Notes: generated from the letters alone by a model not told the origin. Shown: positions 24,680 through 33,076, numbered from the stretch's first letter. The stretch is DNA of 38,283 nucleotides from an uncultured Bacteroidota bacterium (GCA_913043145.1 CAJWLP010000013.1:1-38283), one strand, 5' to 3'. Program-made: numbers and translations.

Positions 24680-25628
24680 CATAGGAGATATAGTTCTTAC
24701 CTCTCCCATAATAAGGTGTGTTAAAAAACAACTTTCAAATCCTGATATTCATTTTTTAACAAAAGAAAATTTTTCTAGTTTAATTATCAATAACCCTCAT
24801 GTTAACAAGGTTCAAAGACTTAAGAATAATGACTTAAAAGGTCTAATTATTGACTTAAAAAAAGAGAAATATGACATTGTAATTGATCTTCACAAAAACA
24901 TCAGAACATTAACAATTAAAAGAGCTTTAAAAGCAAAATGGTATTCATTCAATAAATTAAACTTTAAAAAATGGCTATTCGTAAATTTTAAAATAGACTT
25001 ACTTCCAAATATTCATATCATTGACAGATATTTTGAAGGTCTAAAATCTTTACATATTTCAAATGATAATCTAGGTGTTGAATATCATATACCAAATCAA
25101 ATACAAGTTGATTTAGATTCATATAATCTCATAAAAAACCAATACTATGTTATCTCTTTGGGTGCTACTTACTTGACCAAACAAATACCAAATGACATAT
25201 TGCTATCTTTATTTAAGCGTTTAAACAACATTCCCATGGTTTTAATTGGAGCAGGTGACAAAGACACAAAAAAGGCTAATTTTATTATGAATAATTCAAA
25301 TCATAAAAATATAATTAACCTGTGTAATAAGCTGACCATTGATGATTCTGCATACATCATCAAATATTCAAAAACGATAATTACAGGTGATACAGGCATG
25401 ATGCATATTGCATCGTGCTTTGATGTCGATATCATTACATTATGGGGAAATACTCACCCAAAACTTGGAATGCACGCCTATGTATCCAAAGAAAAAGTTC
25501 AAAATCATTTAGTGGATTTAGCCTGTCACCCATGCAGTAAATTAGGTAGTGAAAAATGCCCAAGAGGACACTTCGATTGTATGAACATGCAAGACACTGA
25601 AAAAATCGTTCTAAGTATACCTAAATAA
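24651..25628 (+). CDS. family 9 glycosyltransferase (heptosyltransferase-like)
   Basis: A 325-residue GT-B enzyme of family GT9, which includes the WaaC/WaaF/WaaQ heptosyltransferases of lipopolysaccharide core synthesis. The N-terminus RLSSIGDIVLTSPIIR carries the conserved base candidate D13. YDIVIDLHKNIRT follows, then the nucleotide-sugar part VISLGATYLTKQIP, VLIGAGDKD and GDTGMMHIASCFDVDIITLWG. A cysteine-rich C-terminal ACHPCSKLGSEKCPRGHFDC is typical of Bacteroidota members. The start is the ATG at 24651, inside the 3' end of the preceding gene. Heptose is not certain as donor. It lies close to the O-antigen ligase-like gene, consistent with envelope glycan assembly. Confidence 0.86.
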   Translation: MKVLIIRLSSIGDIVLTSPIIRCVKKQLSNPDIHFLTKENFSSLIINNPHVNKVQRLKNNDLKGLIIDLKKEKYDIVIDLHKNIRTLTIKRALKAKWYSFNKLNFKKWLFVNFKIDLLPNIHIIDRYFEGLKSLHISNDNLGVEYHIPNQIQVDLDSYNLIKNQYYVISLGATYLTKQIPNDILLSLFKRLNNIPMVLIGAGDKDTKKANFIMNNSNHKNIINLCNKLTIDDSAYIIKYSKTIITGDTGMMHIASCFDVDIITLWGNTHPKLGMHAYVSKEKVQNHLVDLACHPCSKLGSEKCPRGHFDCMNMQDTEKIVLSIPK

Positions 25629-25643
25629 ATTTATTCCTAAATG

Positions 25644-25651
25644 TAAATTTG
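25644..25651 (+). promoter_or_regulatory. -7 promoter box of the MORN-repeat gene
   Basis: TAAATTTG, an exact TAnnTTTG match, ends five bases before the ATG at 25657. It implies a leader of zero to two bases. Confidence 0.55.
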
Positions 25652-25656
25652 CGATA

Positions 25657-26733
25657 ATGTCATTGAGAAAAACCATTACCACCACCTTTTTATTTACTAT
25701 TACCATAGTATTCAGTCAAAATAAAATAGCATTTAGTAAACTCACTAAAAATGAGTCTGGCGATTACATGTACAACAATGCTCTATATTCTGGTGAATCA
25801 TTATTGCTATGGCCATCCAATAATAAACCCATGCAACGAATAACATGGTCTAATGGAAAAATTGATGGCTCATTTAAAAGTTGGTATGAAAATGGCAAGC
25901 AAAATCAAGATATTCAATACATGAATGGGGTTAGACACGGGTCATTTCAAACCTTCTATCAGAGCGGATCACCAGAAGTATATTGCTCCTATTCAAATGG
26001 TAAATTGAATGGTGAATATATTCTACATTACAAAAATGGACAAATAAGAAAAATAGCAACTTTTGAAAATGGGCTCGAACAAGGTGATTTTATTCTTTAT
26101 CATTCCAACGGAAAAATAGAACAAAAAGGGCAATATAAAGGTGGTAAGCCTGAGGGTTTAATTATGTCTTATGACCGTGATGGAGAAAAGAGAAAAGAAA
26201 TTAATTACCATCTAGGATTGAGACACGGTTCTTGTACACTGTATCACATTAATGGTCAAATTGCCGAAACATCAGACTACATCAATGGATTCACTGACGG
26301 TAAGAAAAACACCTATACCATAGAAGGCAAATTGATAGAGAGTTCGTTTTATTTAATGGGAAAATTAGAAGGTCAAAATATTAGATATACCATGAGTGGT
26401 AACCCATTAGAGATAAAAACATTTAAAAATAATCAATTAAATGGTCCATATAAGCTATTTAAACAACAAGGTTTAGACACCTACGGTGAGTATAGGAATA
26501 ATCTTAAATCTGGACCTTGGGTAGAGCATAAATATGCTAAAGGAGGCCCGGATGAGGGAAGTTATGTAGATGGAAAAAAAATGGGAGAATGGAAACTTGG
26601 TGCAACAAATCTGTTTGGTAAATGCAAAGGTGAATTTATTGAAAATATGAAACACGGAAATTGGGAATATTGGAAGCTTGATGGTAGTAAATGGAAAACC
26701 GAAAAGTGGAACAATGGAGTTCTATTAAAGTAG
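25657..26733 (+). CDS. secreted MORN / YwqK-like repeat protein
   Basis: An exported 358-residue protein with a signal peptide ending VFSQ. Nearly all the rest is built from 20-24-residue repeats of the form NG(K/Q)xxGxxxxYxxNGxxxxxxxYxxG (for example GSFKSWYENGKQNQDIQY, GEYILHYKNGQIRKIATF, GDFILYHSNGKIEQKGQY), roughly a dozen copies. These match the MORN_2 family, named YwqK antitoxin-like from a Bacillus protein; no toxin gene is adjacent, so an antitoxin role is not supported here. MORN repeats form extended beta-meanders, often at membranes or in protein binding. The gene ends nine bases from the convergent TIGR02757 gene. Confidence 0.83.
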   Translation: MSLRKTITTTFLFTITIVFSQNKIAFSKLTKNESGDYMYNNALYSGESLLLWPSNNKPMQRITWSNGKIDGSFKSWYENGKQNQDIQYMNGVRHGSFQTFYQSGSPEVYCSYSNGKLNGEYILHYKNGQIRKIATFENGLEQGDFILYHSNGKIEQKGQYKGGKPEGLIMSYDRDGEKRKEINYHLGLRHGSCTLYHINGQIAETSDYINGFTDGKKNTYTIEGKLIESSFYLMGKLEGQNIRYTMSGNPLEIKTFKNNQLNGPYKLFKQQGLDTYGEYRNNLKSGPWVEHKYAKGGPDEGSYVDGKKMGEWKLGATNLFGKCKGEFIENMKHGNWEYWKLDGSKWKTEKWNNGVLLK

Positions 26734-26742
26734 AATTGCACC

Positions 26743-27495
26743 CTATTTCATATCCCTGGATTCACTCCACTTAAATAACGCTAAATCATACTTAACAGGA
26801 TCCAAATGGTCAAGTAAAATAAGAGAATCAGATAATTCGTCTACAGCCTTCCAATCTTGTTGTTTTCTAGATAATAACCCAAAATGAAATGCAGCTCTTT
26901 GGACATGAACGTCTAAGGGACATCGCAACTCTGCAGGTTTGATTGATTCCCAAATTCCAAAATCTATTTCATCTTTTCTTACCATCCATCGTAAAAACAT
27001 ATTTAAGCGTTTTGCTGAAGAATTCTTTGATGGATTTGCAATGTGTTTCTTTGTTCTTTTTGGAGCAAAATCAAAATCAAAAAATTGATGGTTAAAATTA
27101 ATTAATCGACTTTTAACTGAATCACCTACAAAATAATTTTCAAGTGAATCTTCTTTTGAGAATAATCTCTTTAATACCTCAATAAAATAAAGACAATCAG
27201 TACTGTTAAATGTACGATGGACAAATGATTCAAAGACCTTTAAATCTGCATAAGAATGATCCATGATAAATCGATGGGGTTCCTCTCCCATCCAATCCAT
27301 CAATTTATTGGTATTTTTAATAATTGTTTTTCGTTGTCCCCAAGCTAAGATCGCGGCAAAGAATGCAGAAATTTCGATATCTTGTTTTTTTATAAAACGT
27401 TTAGGGATTGAAATAGGGTCATTATCTATGAAGTCCCTTGATTCAATAGCATATAAAACACCATCCAACTCATTTTTTACGTTTTGAATCTTCAA
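26743..27495 (-). CDS. TIGR02757 family protein (DNA glycosylase-like fold)
   Basis: A 250-residue cytoplasmic protein of the TIGR02757/DUF2400 family, conserved in Bacteroidota and spirochaetes and related by fold to HhH-GPD DNA glycosylases. Family marks are the early DPISIPKRF, EISAFFAAILAWGQRKTIIKN, the mid LNMFLRWMVRKDEIDFGIW and the CPLDVHVQRAA segment, then DPVKYDLALFKWSES near the end. A helix-hairpin-helix glycosylase lysine is not obvious. The function is not experimentally settled as far as I know. It lies 13 bases after the gamma-synthase-type gene and is probably co-transcribed. Confidence 0.84.
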   Translation of the reverse strand: MKIQNVKNELDGVLYAIESRDFIDNDPISIPKRFIKKQDIEISAFFAAILAWGQRKTIIKNTNKLMDWMGEEPHRFIMDHSYADLKVFESFVHRTFNSTDCLYFIEVLKRLFSKEDSLENYFVGDSVKSRLINFNHQFFDFDFAPKRTKKHIANPSKNSSAKRLNMFLRWMVRKDEIDFGIWESIKPAELRCPLDVHVQRAAFHFGLLSRKQQDWKAVDELSDSLILLDHLDPVKYDLALFKWSESRDMK

Positions 27496-27508
27496 ATTCT
27501 ACCGATTA

Positions 27509-28648
27509 CTATGGCATGGCTTTATCCAAATCTGAAATCAAGTCGTCAGCATCTTCAATTCCTACACTCAATCGAATTAAGGAGTCAACAACACCTGATT
27601 TTTCTCTTTCCTCTCTCGGAATTGAAGCATGTGTCATTGTAGCTGGGTGACCAATTAAACTCTCAACACCTCCAAGACTCTCAGCTAATGCAAAAAGTTG
27701 TGTATTCTTAACAATTTGCTTAGCATCTTCAATCTCGTTTCCCTTGAGTGTGAATGAAATCATTCCACCAAAACCTCTCATTTGACGTTTAGCTACTTCA
27801 TGGTTGGTATGGCTTTCAAAACCAGGCCAGTATACTTTATCAACCTTTGAATGATTGACTAGCCAACGAGCTATTTTTTCTCCATTTTCACAATGACGTT
27901 GCAATCGGACATGAAGAGTTTTTATACCTCTCAGAACAAGAAATGAATCCATTGGAGCCGTTACAGCACCACTACTATTTTGAATTCGATACATCTCCTC
28001 TGCAAGCTTGTCATCATTACATACCAAAGCTCCCATTACAACATCGCTATGACCACCTAAATATTTGGTTACAGAATGCATAACAATATCTGCACCCAAA
28101 TCCAATGGATTTTGTAAATATGGTGTTGCAAAAGTGTTATCAACAGCTAACATAGCATTATTGGACTTTGCAATGTTAGAAACGGCTTCAATATCAATGA
28201 TGTTCATCATGGGATTTGTTGGTGTTTCTACCCAAATTAACTTGGTCCTTTCATTGACCACATCAATAATGTTTTGAATATCAAGCATATCAACAAAATG
28301 AAATTTTATGCCATACTTTTCAAAAATGGTTTTAAAAATTCGATAAGAACCACCATAAAGATCATTAGTTGAAATAACCTCATCACCAGGGTTAAGCATC
28401 TTAATCACACAATCAATAGCAGCAAGACCGCTACCAAAACATGCACCATATTTGCCATTTTCAATAGCGGCAAGATTTGATTCTAGGGCATTTCTTGTTG
28501 GGTTACCTGTTCGGCTATATTCAAACCCTTTATGATTACCTATTCCATCTTGTATATAGGTGCTCGTTTGATAAATTGGAGTCATAATTGCTCCCGTCGC
28601 ACTGTCAGGTTGGAGCCCCGCATGAATAGCTTTAGTTCCGAATTTCAT
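27509..28648 (-). CDS. metB: trans-sulfuration PLP enzyme (cystathionine gamma-synthase/lyase family)
   Basis: A 379-residue PLP enzyme of the Cys/Met metabolism family; forms cystathionine from an activated homoserine and cysteine, or cleaves it. Present: TKAIHAG start, [60 protein letters not shown], the PLP lysine K195 in [17 protein letters not shown], and [16 protein letters not shown] near the end. Synthase (metB), gamma-lyase (mccB) and homocysteine synthase cannot be separated reliably by eye; the symbol is provisional. tRNA-Leu lies 36 bases upstream on the same strand, with no promoter box visible between them. No room exists for a SAM riboswitch. Confidence 0.88.
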   Translation of the reverse strand: MKFGTKAIHAGLQPDSATGAIMTPIYQTSTYIQDGIGNHKGFEYSRTGNPTRNALESNLAAIENGKYGACFGSGLAAIDCVIKMLNPGDEVISTNDLYGGSYRIFKTIFEKYGIKFHFVDMLDIQNIIDVVNERTKLIWVETPTNPMMNIIDIEAVSNIAKSNNAMLAVDNTFATPYLQNPLDLGADIVMHSVTKYLGGHSDVVMGALVCNDDKLAEEMYRIQNSSGAVTAPMDSFLVLRGIKTLHVRLQRHCENGEKIARWLVNHSKVDKVYWPGFESHTNHEVAKRQMRGFGGMISFTLKGNEIEDAKQIVKNTQLFALAESLGGVESLIGHPATMTHASIPREEREKSGVVDSLIRLSVGIEDADDLISDLDKAMP

Positions 28649-28684
28649 CTTTTTTTATATTTAAGTAAATTAATTTGGATAATG

Positions 28685-28770
28685 TGCTCACGACTGGATT
28701 CGAACCAGCACGTCCTAAAGCGGACACCAGCCCCTCAAGCTGGCGTGTCTACCAATTTCACCACGTGAGC
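28685..28770 (-). tRNA. tRNA-Leu (anticodon GAG)
   Basis: An 86-nt class II tRNA read on the minus strand. The acceptor stem GCTCACG pairs with CGTGAGC at the 3' end, with discriminator A. The D-arm region is GTGAAATTGGTAGACAC. The anticodon arm is CCAGC-TTGAGGG-GCTGG, giving anticodon GAG. A long variable arm TGTCCGCTTTAGGACG and a T-arm ending GGTTCGAATCC follow. The long variable arm fits leucine. CCA is not encoded. It lies between smpB and the gamma-synthase-type gene. Confidence 0.95.
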
Positions 28771-28791
28771 AATGAAGATGCGAATTTATAG

Positions 28792-28809
28792 CTTTATTCA
28801 AGAATAAAG
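28792..28809. other. perfect 8-bp hairpin between smpB and tRNA-Leu
   Basis: CTTTATTC (28792-28799) and GAATAAAG (28802-28809) are separated by two bases. It stands 33 bases after the smpB stop and 21 bases before the tRNA 5' end. It could end the mutS2-smpB transcript, although no T tract follows on the minus strand, so it may instead protect a 3' end or be chance. Confidence 0.35.
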
Positions 28810-28842
28810 TCAGATTTTGAATTCGAATTTCAATATATCTAC

Positions 28843-29304
28843 TTACATATATTTTTTAATTTCTTTATTTACATCCTTATCCTTTAAACTATCGCGTTTG
28901 TCATGTATTTTTTTACCTTTAGCAAGGCCTATTTCAATTTTTGCAAATCCTTGACTAGAAATAAATACTTCTATTGGAACAATTGTTATTCCTTGATCTT
29001 TTAATTTATTTCTAACCTTTTTAAGCTCTGTTTTTGTTAAAAGTAGTAACTTATCACGATCTGGGTTTTGTTGGGCATAACCTGCATTTTTAAATTCAGA
29101 TATCCGCATACCTTTAATTTTAAATATTCCATGAACATCAAAAAAACAATACCCTTCGGATATGCTCACTTTCTTGTCTCGAATTGATTTTATTTCGGCT
29201 CCCGTTAATACGATTCCTGCCTCAAAAGTTTCTCCAACTGTATACTCAAAAAAGGCTCTCTTGTTTCGTGTTATGCTATGTTCTCTTTGTTTCTTTTTAG
29301 CCAC
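28843..29304 (-). CDS. smpB: SsrA-binding protein
   Basis: The tmRNA partner for ribosome rescue; binds the tRNA-like domain of SsrA. The 153 residues include KRAFFEYTVGETFEAGIVLTG, EIKSIRDKKVSISEGYC, DKLLLLTKTELKK and the basic C-terminal GLAKGKKIHDKRDSLKDKD tail that enters the decoding centre. Length and motifs are normal. Its start overlaps the end of the hotdog gene by eight bases. No ssrA gene is visible in this window. Confidence 0.96.
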   Translation of the reverse strand: MAKKKQREHSITRNKRAFFEYTVGETFEAGIVLTGAEIKSIRDKKVSISEGYCFFDVHGIFKIKGMRISEFKNAGYAQQNPDRDKLLLLTKTELKKVRNKLKDQGITIVPIEVFISSQGFAKIEIGLAKGKKIHDKRDSLKDKDVNKEIKKYM

Positions 29305-29695
29305 TTTTCGCTTTTCTTTTTAGAGCTTCAAGCTCATCTAAATTTAATATTTTTTGCCCAGTCTCTATTTTAGCAATTAATTTACCTTTGACTTTTGCAG
29401 TTATAGTACATGTAACTTCATTATGAATAACGCTTTTTATAGTCGCAATAAATCTCACCTCGTCACCAACTAATGCAGGGGAAATATGCTTCACATTGAT
29501 AAATGTTCCTATTCCTTCCTCATCGACTTCTTTCATATCCAAAACAAAAAGTCGACTAGACCACTCAGCATCGCGGGCAAGTGCAAAAGTGCTGTAATAA
29601 GGATGAACTTCTGATCCATTAAATTTTGCAATGTCTTTCTTTGACACAACCTTATAAAATTCTTTGGTATCTCCATATTTAAATAATTGTTTCAT
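29297..29695 (-). CDS. FlK-like hotdog thioesterase
   Basis: A 132-residue single-domain hotdog-fold protein. In fluoroacetyl-CoA thioesterase FlK the catalytic residues are T42, E50 and H76. Here T36, E44 and H70 fall at identical spacing (8 and 26), in HPYYSTFALARDAEWSS and FINVKHISPALVGDEV. The later VTCTITAKVKGKLIAKIETGQKIL is the usual closing strand pattern. It therefore probably hydrolyses a small acyl-CoA, though not necessarily fluoroacetyl-CoA. It lies 27 bases after mutS2 and overlaps smpB by eight bases. The link to these two genes is positional only. Confidence 0.78.
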   Translation of the reverse strand: MKQLFKYGDTKEFYKVVSKKDIAKFNGSEVHPYYSTFALARDAEWSSRLFVLDMKEVDEEGIGTFINVKHISPALVGDEVRFIATIKSVIHNEVTCTITAKVKGKLIAKIETGQKILNLDELEALKRKAKSG

Positions 29696-29722
29696 GAGTT
29701 ATAAAATGCGGTGCTAGCGAAA

Positions 29723-32071
29723 TTAACCTAATTCTATAATACTAATACCCTCACCACCAAAATCTACTCGTTCGTATTTTATTTTCACGACTGATGGATT
29801 AAATTTCAAATGCTTTCTGATCTCCGTTTTTAAAATTCCATTCCCTTTGCCATGGAGTATTCTTAAATCTGAAACCCCCATTATCAATGCTGTATCAATA
29901 AAATTATCTAACTTATTAAGAGCTTCATGAGTTCTCATTCCTCGTATATCAATTTCAGTCTTAAAGTTCTGTTGTTTATGAAGATATGATGAATCACTAA
30001 TATATTTTTTTACTTGTTTGGAAGTCGAATTACCAACTTTTTCAATGTTGTCTATACTAGTCTTGGTAACTAAGTTACCAAACTTTATAGTAATCTTATT
30101 CTTCTTTATCTCAATGATTTCTCCTGCGGTATTTGACCCAATAACCTGAACTTGATCACCAATTTTGTAATTTATTTCAACTGATTTTATCGTCGATTGA
30201 TTGTTCTCAAATTTTTCAACTTTCTGATTTAGAGTTTTTCTGACTTTATCTGTTTTTCTTTTGTTGGCTGAACTTTCTTTAATGACTCTAATTGTTTTTT
30301 CTATTTCTTTATTAGCTGTCTTTATAATTGAACTTGCTTCACTATTTGCTTGATGTATTATTTGATTTTTTTGACTTTCTATTCTATCTTTTAATGTTCT
30401 ATATTCTTGTTCGAAGACTTTAGCATTAGCTAATTTTTCGTTCAATTCTCGCTCTTTTAACTTTAATTTTTCTTGCTGTGATTGCACATCTGAGAGTAAT
30501 TCATCTAAATCGTACTGTTTAGTATCAGTTAGTGCTTTTGCTCTTTTAATAAGATTTTTATTAAGACCAATATTGCTAGCTACCTCAAAAGCAAATGAAC
30601 TTCCAGGTTGACCAACTTTAAGCTTATATAAAGGAATCAAATTGTCAATATCAAACAACATAGCAGCATTTCTCACTCCTTTTAACCGATCAGCTCTGGC
30701 TTTAATATTACTGAAATGTGTTGTAATAATACCATAAGCATTCTTTGCATGAATAGACTCTAAAATAGCTTCAGCTATGGGTCCCCCGAACATGGGATCG
30801 GTTCCAGTTCCAATCTCATCCATCAGAACCAATGTTTTTTCATCACAAAAATTAACAATATGTTTTGCTGACTTGAGATGAGATGAATAGGTACTTAAAT
30901 CTGATTCAATGCTTTGATCGTCTCCAATATCTATATAAATATTTTCAAAAAGTTGGAAAGTACTTTCAGCAGAACAAGGAACCATAAATCCGTGTTGTAA
31001 CATTACCTGTAGTAAGCCAACTGTCTTTAAAGCAACTGATTTCCCTCCAGCATTAGGGCCTGAAATTACAATAATTCGATTGTCTTTGTTCAATGCATAA
31101 TTTAGAGGGACCAAAGGTTTATCCTCACCATTAAGCCTATTCTGTAAAAGAGGGTGTTTACTATCTACTACTTGAGTGAATGAATCAAAATGAGGATTAA
31201 CACAATTCCAGTCTGATGCTAATCGTGCTTTTGAACGAACAAAATCGTAAAAAGCCAACTGCTGGCGTGCTTTCTTAATTTGGCTAAGATTTAATACAAT
31301 CTGTTGTGTTACATTTTTAAGAATACGAATAACTTCCTGCCTCTTTTTTATTAATAATTCTGATAAATCGTTATTAAGGCTAACAATCTCAATGGGTTCA
31401 ATATATGACACCTTTCCTGTACCAGATTGATCGATTAAAACACCATGGATCTTACGTTTATGCTCAGACAGAACAGGTAACACAACTCTCCCATTTTTGA
31501 TACCTATTTCTGTGTCAGCAAGCAGCCCTTTATCTTTTGCTTTTGAAAAAATATCATTTGAACTTTTAAAGATATTGTTTTCTGCTTTTTTAATTTGTGA
31601 ATAAATTTTTCGAAGAGCATGAGACGCAGAAGGCTTTATTTTTCCGTTAGGGTCAAGAATTTGTTCAATTTGGTTAATTAATGAATAATCAATAGATATG
31701 TCCTTAAATATCCTTGAAATTTCAGGATATTCATCAATGTTATTTTTGAAAAAATCATCCACTTTTTTTGTGGATCTTAATAAATCATAAATTCCTTGTA
31801 GAGACTCAATTTCGTAGAAAAATCCCTGAATTTCGGCTGTTTTCTCGTGTAAATCACAATCTAGTGTCAATTGAACATTTAGTTTTCCCTCGCTAACAAT
31901 ATCGAAAACCTCCTGAGTTTGAGTAAGCCAAAGACATAAAACTTCTCGTTTATTAGTAAACTTTAATTTTTTGTAGATAGATCGACCTAAATTAGTTTCG
32001 CATTGATTTTTTGCAATTTCAAGAACCTGATTGAAACTCAATTTGAAATGAATATTTTTCGGATAAAGCAC
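29723..32071 (-). CDS. mutS2: MutS2 family endonuclease/ATPase
   Basis: A 782-residue MutS2 protein. An N-terminal helical core and clamp occupy about 1-320. The ATPase has Walker A GPNAGGKSVALKT (about 337-349), Walker B TLVLMDEIGTGTDP, and TTHFSNIKARA. A long coiled coil runs about 505-630. The C-terminal Smr endonuclease domain is about 705-782 (EIDIRGMRTHEALNKLD, LRILHGKGNGILKTEIRKHL). It lacks the mismatch-binding domain of MutS. In other bacteria MutS2 suppresses recombination or splits collided ribosomes, and the adjacent ribosome-rescue gene smpB fits the latter role. Its start shares one base with the stop of the DUF4296 gene. Confidence 0.95.
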   Translation of the reverse strand: MLYPKNIHFKLSFNQVLEIAKNQCETNLGRSIYKKLKFTNKREVLCLWLTQTQEVFDIVSEGKLNVQLTLDCDLHEKTAEIQGFFYEIESLQGIYDLLRSTKKVDDFFKNNIDEYPEISRIFKDISIDYSLINQIEQILDPNGKIKPSASHALRKIYSQIKKAENNIFKSSNDIFSKAKDKGLLADTEIGIKNGRVVLPVLSEHKRKIHGVLIDQSGTGKVSYIEPIEIVSLNNDLSELLIKKRQEVIRILKNVTQQIVLNLSQIKKARQQLAFYDFVRSKARLASDWNCVNPHFDSFTQVVDSKHPLLQNRLNGEDKPLVPLNYALNKDNRIIVISGPNAGGKSVALKTVGLLQVMLQHGFMVPCSAESTFQLFENIYIDIGDDQSIESDLSTYSSHLKSAKHIVNFCDEKTLVLMDEIGTGTDPMFGGPIAEAILESIHAKNAYGIITTHFSNIKARADRLKGVRNAAMLFDIDNLIPLYKLKVGQPGSSFAFEVASNIGLNKNLIKRAKALTDTKQYDLDELLSDVQSQQEKLKLKERELNEKLANAKVFEQEYRTLKDRIESQKNQIIHQANSEASSIIKTANKEIEKTIRVIKESSANKRKTDKVRKTLNQKVEKFENNQSTIKSVEINYKIGDQVQVIGSNTAGEIIEIKKNKITIKFGNLVTKTSIDNIEKVGNSTSKQVKKYISDSSYLHKQQNFKTEIDIRGMRTHEALNKLDNFIDTALIMGVSDLRILHGKGNGILKTEIRKHLKFNPSVVKIKYERVDFGGEGISIIELG

Positions 32072-32412
32072 TACTTATAAGTATTTATCTTTTTACCTAC
32101 CTCTTCCATCATTTCGGACAGCAATTTAGGATTTCGAGCATAAGCTCTTAAGCTAGAATCAAATTGATGTGCGTCAGTATTATACTTATTAAACACTATT
32201 GTATATGAGGTATCTCTGATTTTCTTAGCTTCTAAACTTCCAGTGATAAAAGATTTTTGAGCAGCATCTAAGATTTTTAAATCTTTTATAATTTCAATCA
32301 TTACTTTTTTTTCTATAATACCATCTGAAAGCTTTTCAGAATTAGAATTACACCCTACAACTATAACTATTAAGTAAAGTAAAAATATCTTTGCGAGTAA
32401 TTTATGTCTCAT
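32071..32412 (-). CDS. DUF4296 family lipoprotein
   Basis: A 113-residue lipoprotein with a long hydrophobic signal and lipobox VVGC (C21). The mature helical part (IEIIKDLKILDAAQKSF, VFNKYNTDAHQFDSSLRAYARNPKLLSEMMEEVGKK) matches DUF4296, a Bacteroidota family of unknown function with a conserved YxxDxxxFxxSLxYY-like segment. The ATG at 32410-32412 is preferred; an upstream in-frame alternative would need translation from inside yggS on the other strand. The gene's first nine bases overlap the first nine of divergent yggS. A one-base overlap leads into mutS2. Confidence 0.8.
   Translation of the reverse strand: MRHKLLAKIFLLYLIVIVVGCNSNSEKLSDGIIEKKVMIEIIKDLKILDAAQKSFITGSLEAKKIRDTSYTIVFNKYNTDAHQFDSSLRAYARNPKLLSEMMEEVGKKINTYK
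32386..32393 (+). promoter_or_regulatory. -7 promoter box of yggS, inside the DUF4296 coding region
   Basis: TATCTTTG, an exact TAnnTTTG match, ends ten bases before the yggS ATG at 32404. It lies within codons 7-9 of the opposite-strand DUF4296 gene. Confidence 0.6.
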
Positions 32413-33048
32413 TCTGTACGCGAAAATATCAAACAATTACGGCAAGAAATAGGAAATGTAGAATTAGTTGTGGTATCAAAATACCGAACCATTGATGAAC
32501 TAAACTATGCTTATCAATATAAACAACGAAGTTTTGCTGAAAATAGAGTGCAAGAACTAATAAAAAAGAAAGAACTTATGCCCGATGACGTTCAGTGGCA
32601 TATGATTGGACATTTACAAACAAACAAAGTCAAATTCATTGCTTCATTCATTCATCTTATTCATTCTGTTGATCGATTAAAGCTGATTAAGGAAATTAAT
32701 AAAGAAGCCAAAAAATATAACCGTGTTATTTCAATTCTACTTCAGATTCACATTGCACAAGAAAATAACAAATTTGGTTTCACAATAGATGAAGTAATTC
32801 AGATTATTGAATCGAATCAATTTTCAGAATTTAAAAACGTTAAAATCATCGGTTTAATGGGGATGGCAACCAATACTTCCGACAAGGATATTGTAAAATC
32901 TGAATTTAATAAGCTCCATTCATTTTTCAGTGAACGAAAAGATCAAATGAAATGGACAACACTATCTATGGGCATGAGTAGTGACTATCCGCAAGCTATT
33001 GAATGTGGGAGCACGCTTGTACGGATTGGTAGTAAGATATTTCAATAA
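32404..33048 (+). CDS. yggS: YggS/PLPBP family pyridoxal phosphate homeostasis protein
   Basis: A PLP-binding alanine-racemase-fold protein of 214 residues; keeps free PLP and amino-acid pools in balance and has no known catalytic activity in characterised homologues. The PLP lysine is in LVVVSKYRTIDELNYAY. FAENRVQEL, WHMIGHLQTNK, HSVDRLKL, the phosphate-loop IIGLMGMA and TTLSMGMSSDYPQAIECGSTLVRIGSKIF follow in the usual order. The start ATG overlaps the start of the divergent DUF4296 gene. A strong GC-rich hairpin follows 28 bases after the stop. Confidence 0.94.
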   Translation: MSHSVRENIKQLRQEIGNVELVVVSKYRTIDELNYAYQYKQRSFAENRVQELIKKKELMPDDVQWHMIGHLQTNKVKFIASFIHLIHSVDRLKLIKEINKEAKKYNRVISILLQIHIAQENNKFGFTIDEVIQIIESNQFSEFKNVKIIGLMGMATNTSDKDIVKSEFNKLHSFFSERKDQMKWTTLSMGMSSDYPQAIECGSTLVRIGSKIFQ

Positions 33049-33076
33049 TCATATTACACTAAATGTTATAAATAAG

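Noticed and set aside
25657-26733. Toxin-antitoxin system, from the YwqK antitoxin-like repeats
   Set aside because: The name comes from a Bacillus protein. Here the protein has a signal peptide and no toxin-like gene is next to it.
28649-28684. SAM riboswitch ahead of the cystathionine gamma-synthase-type gene
   Set aside because: Only 36 bases lie between the tRNA and the ATG, too short for any SAM aptamer, and no matching helices are visible.
28532-28768. Plus-strand open frame across the tRNA-Leu gene
   Set aside because: It covers the tRNA and the start of the gamma-synthase-type gene in antisense; its C-terminal part is just translated tRNA complement.
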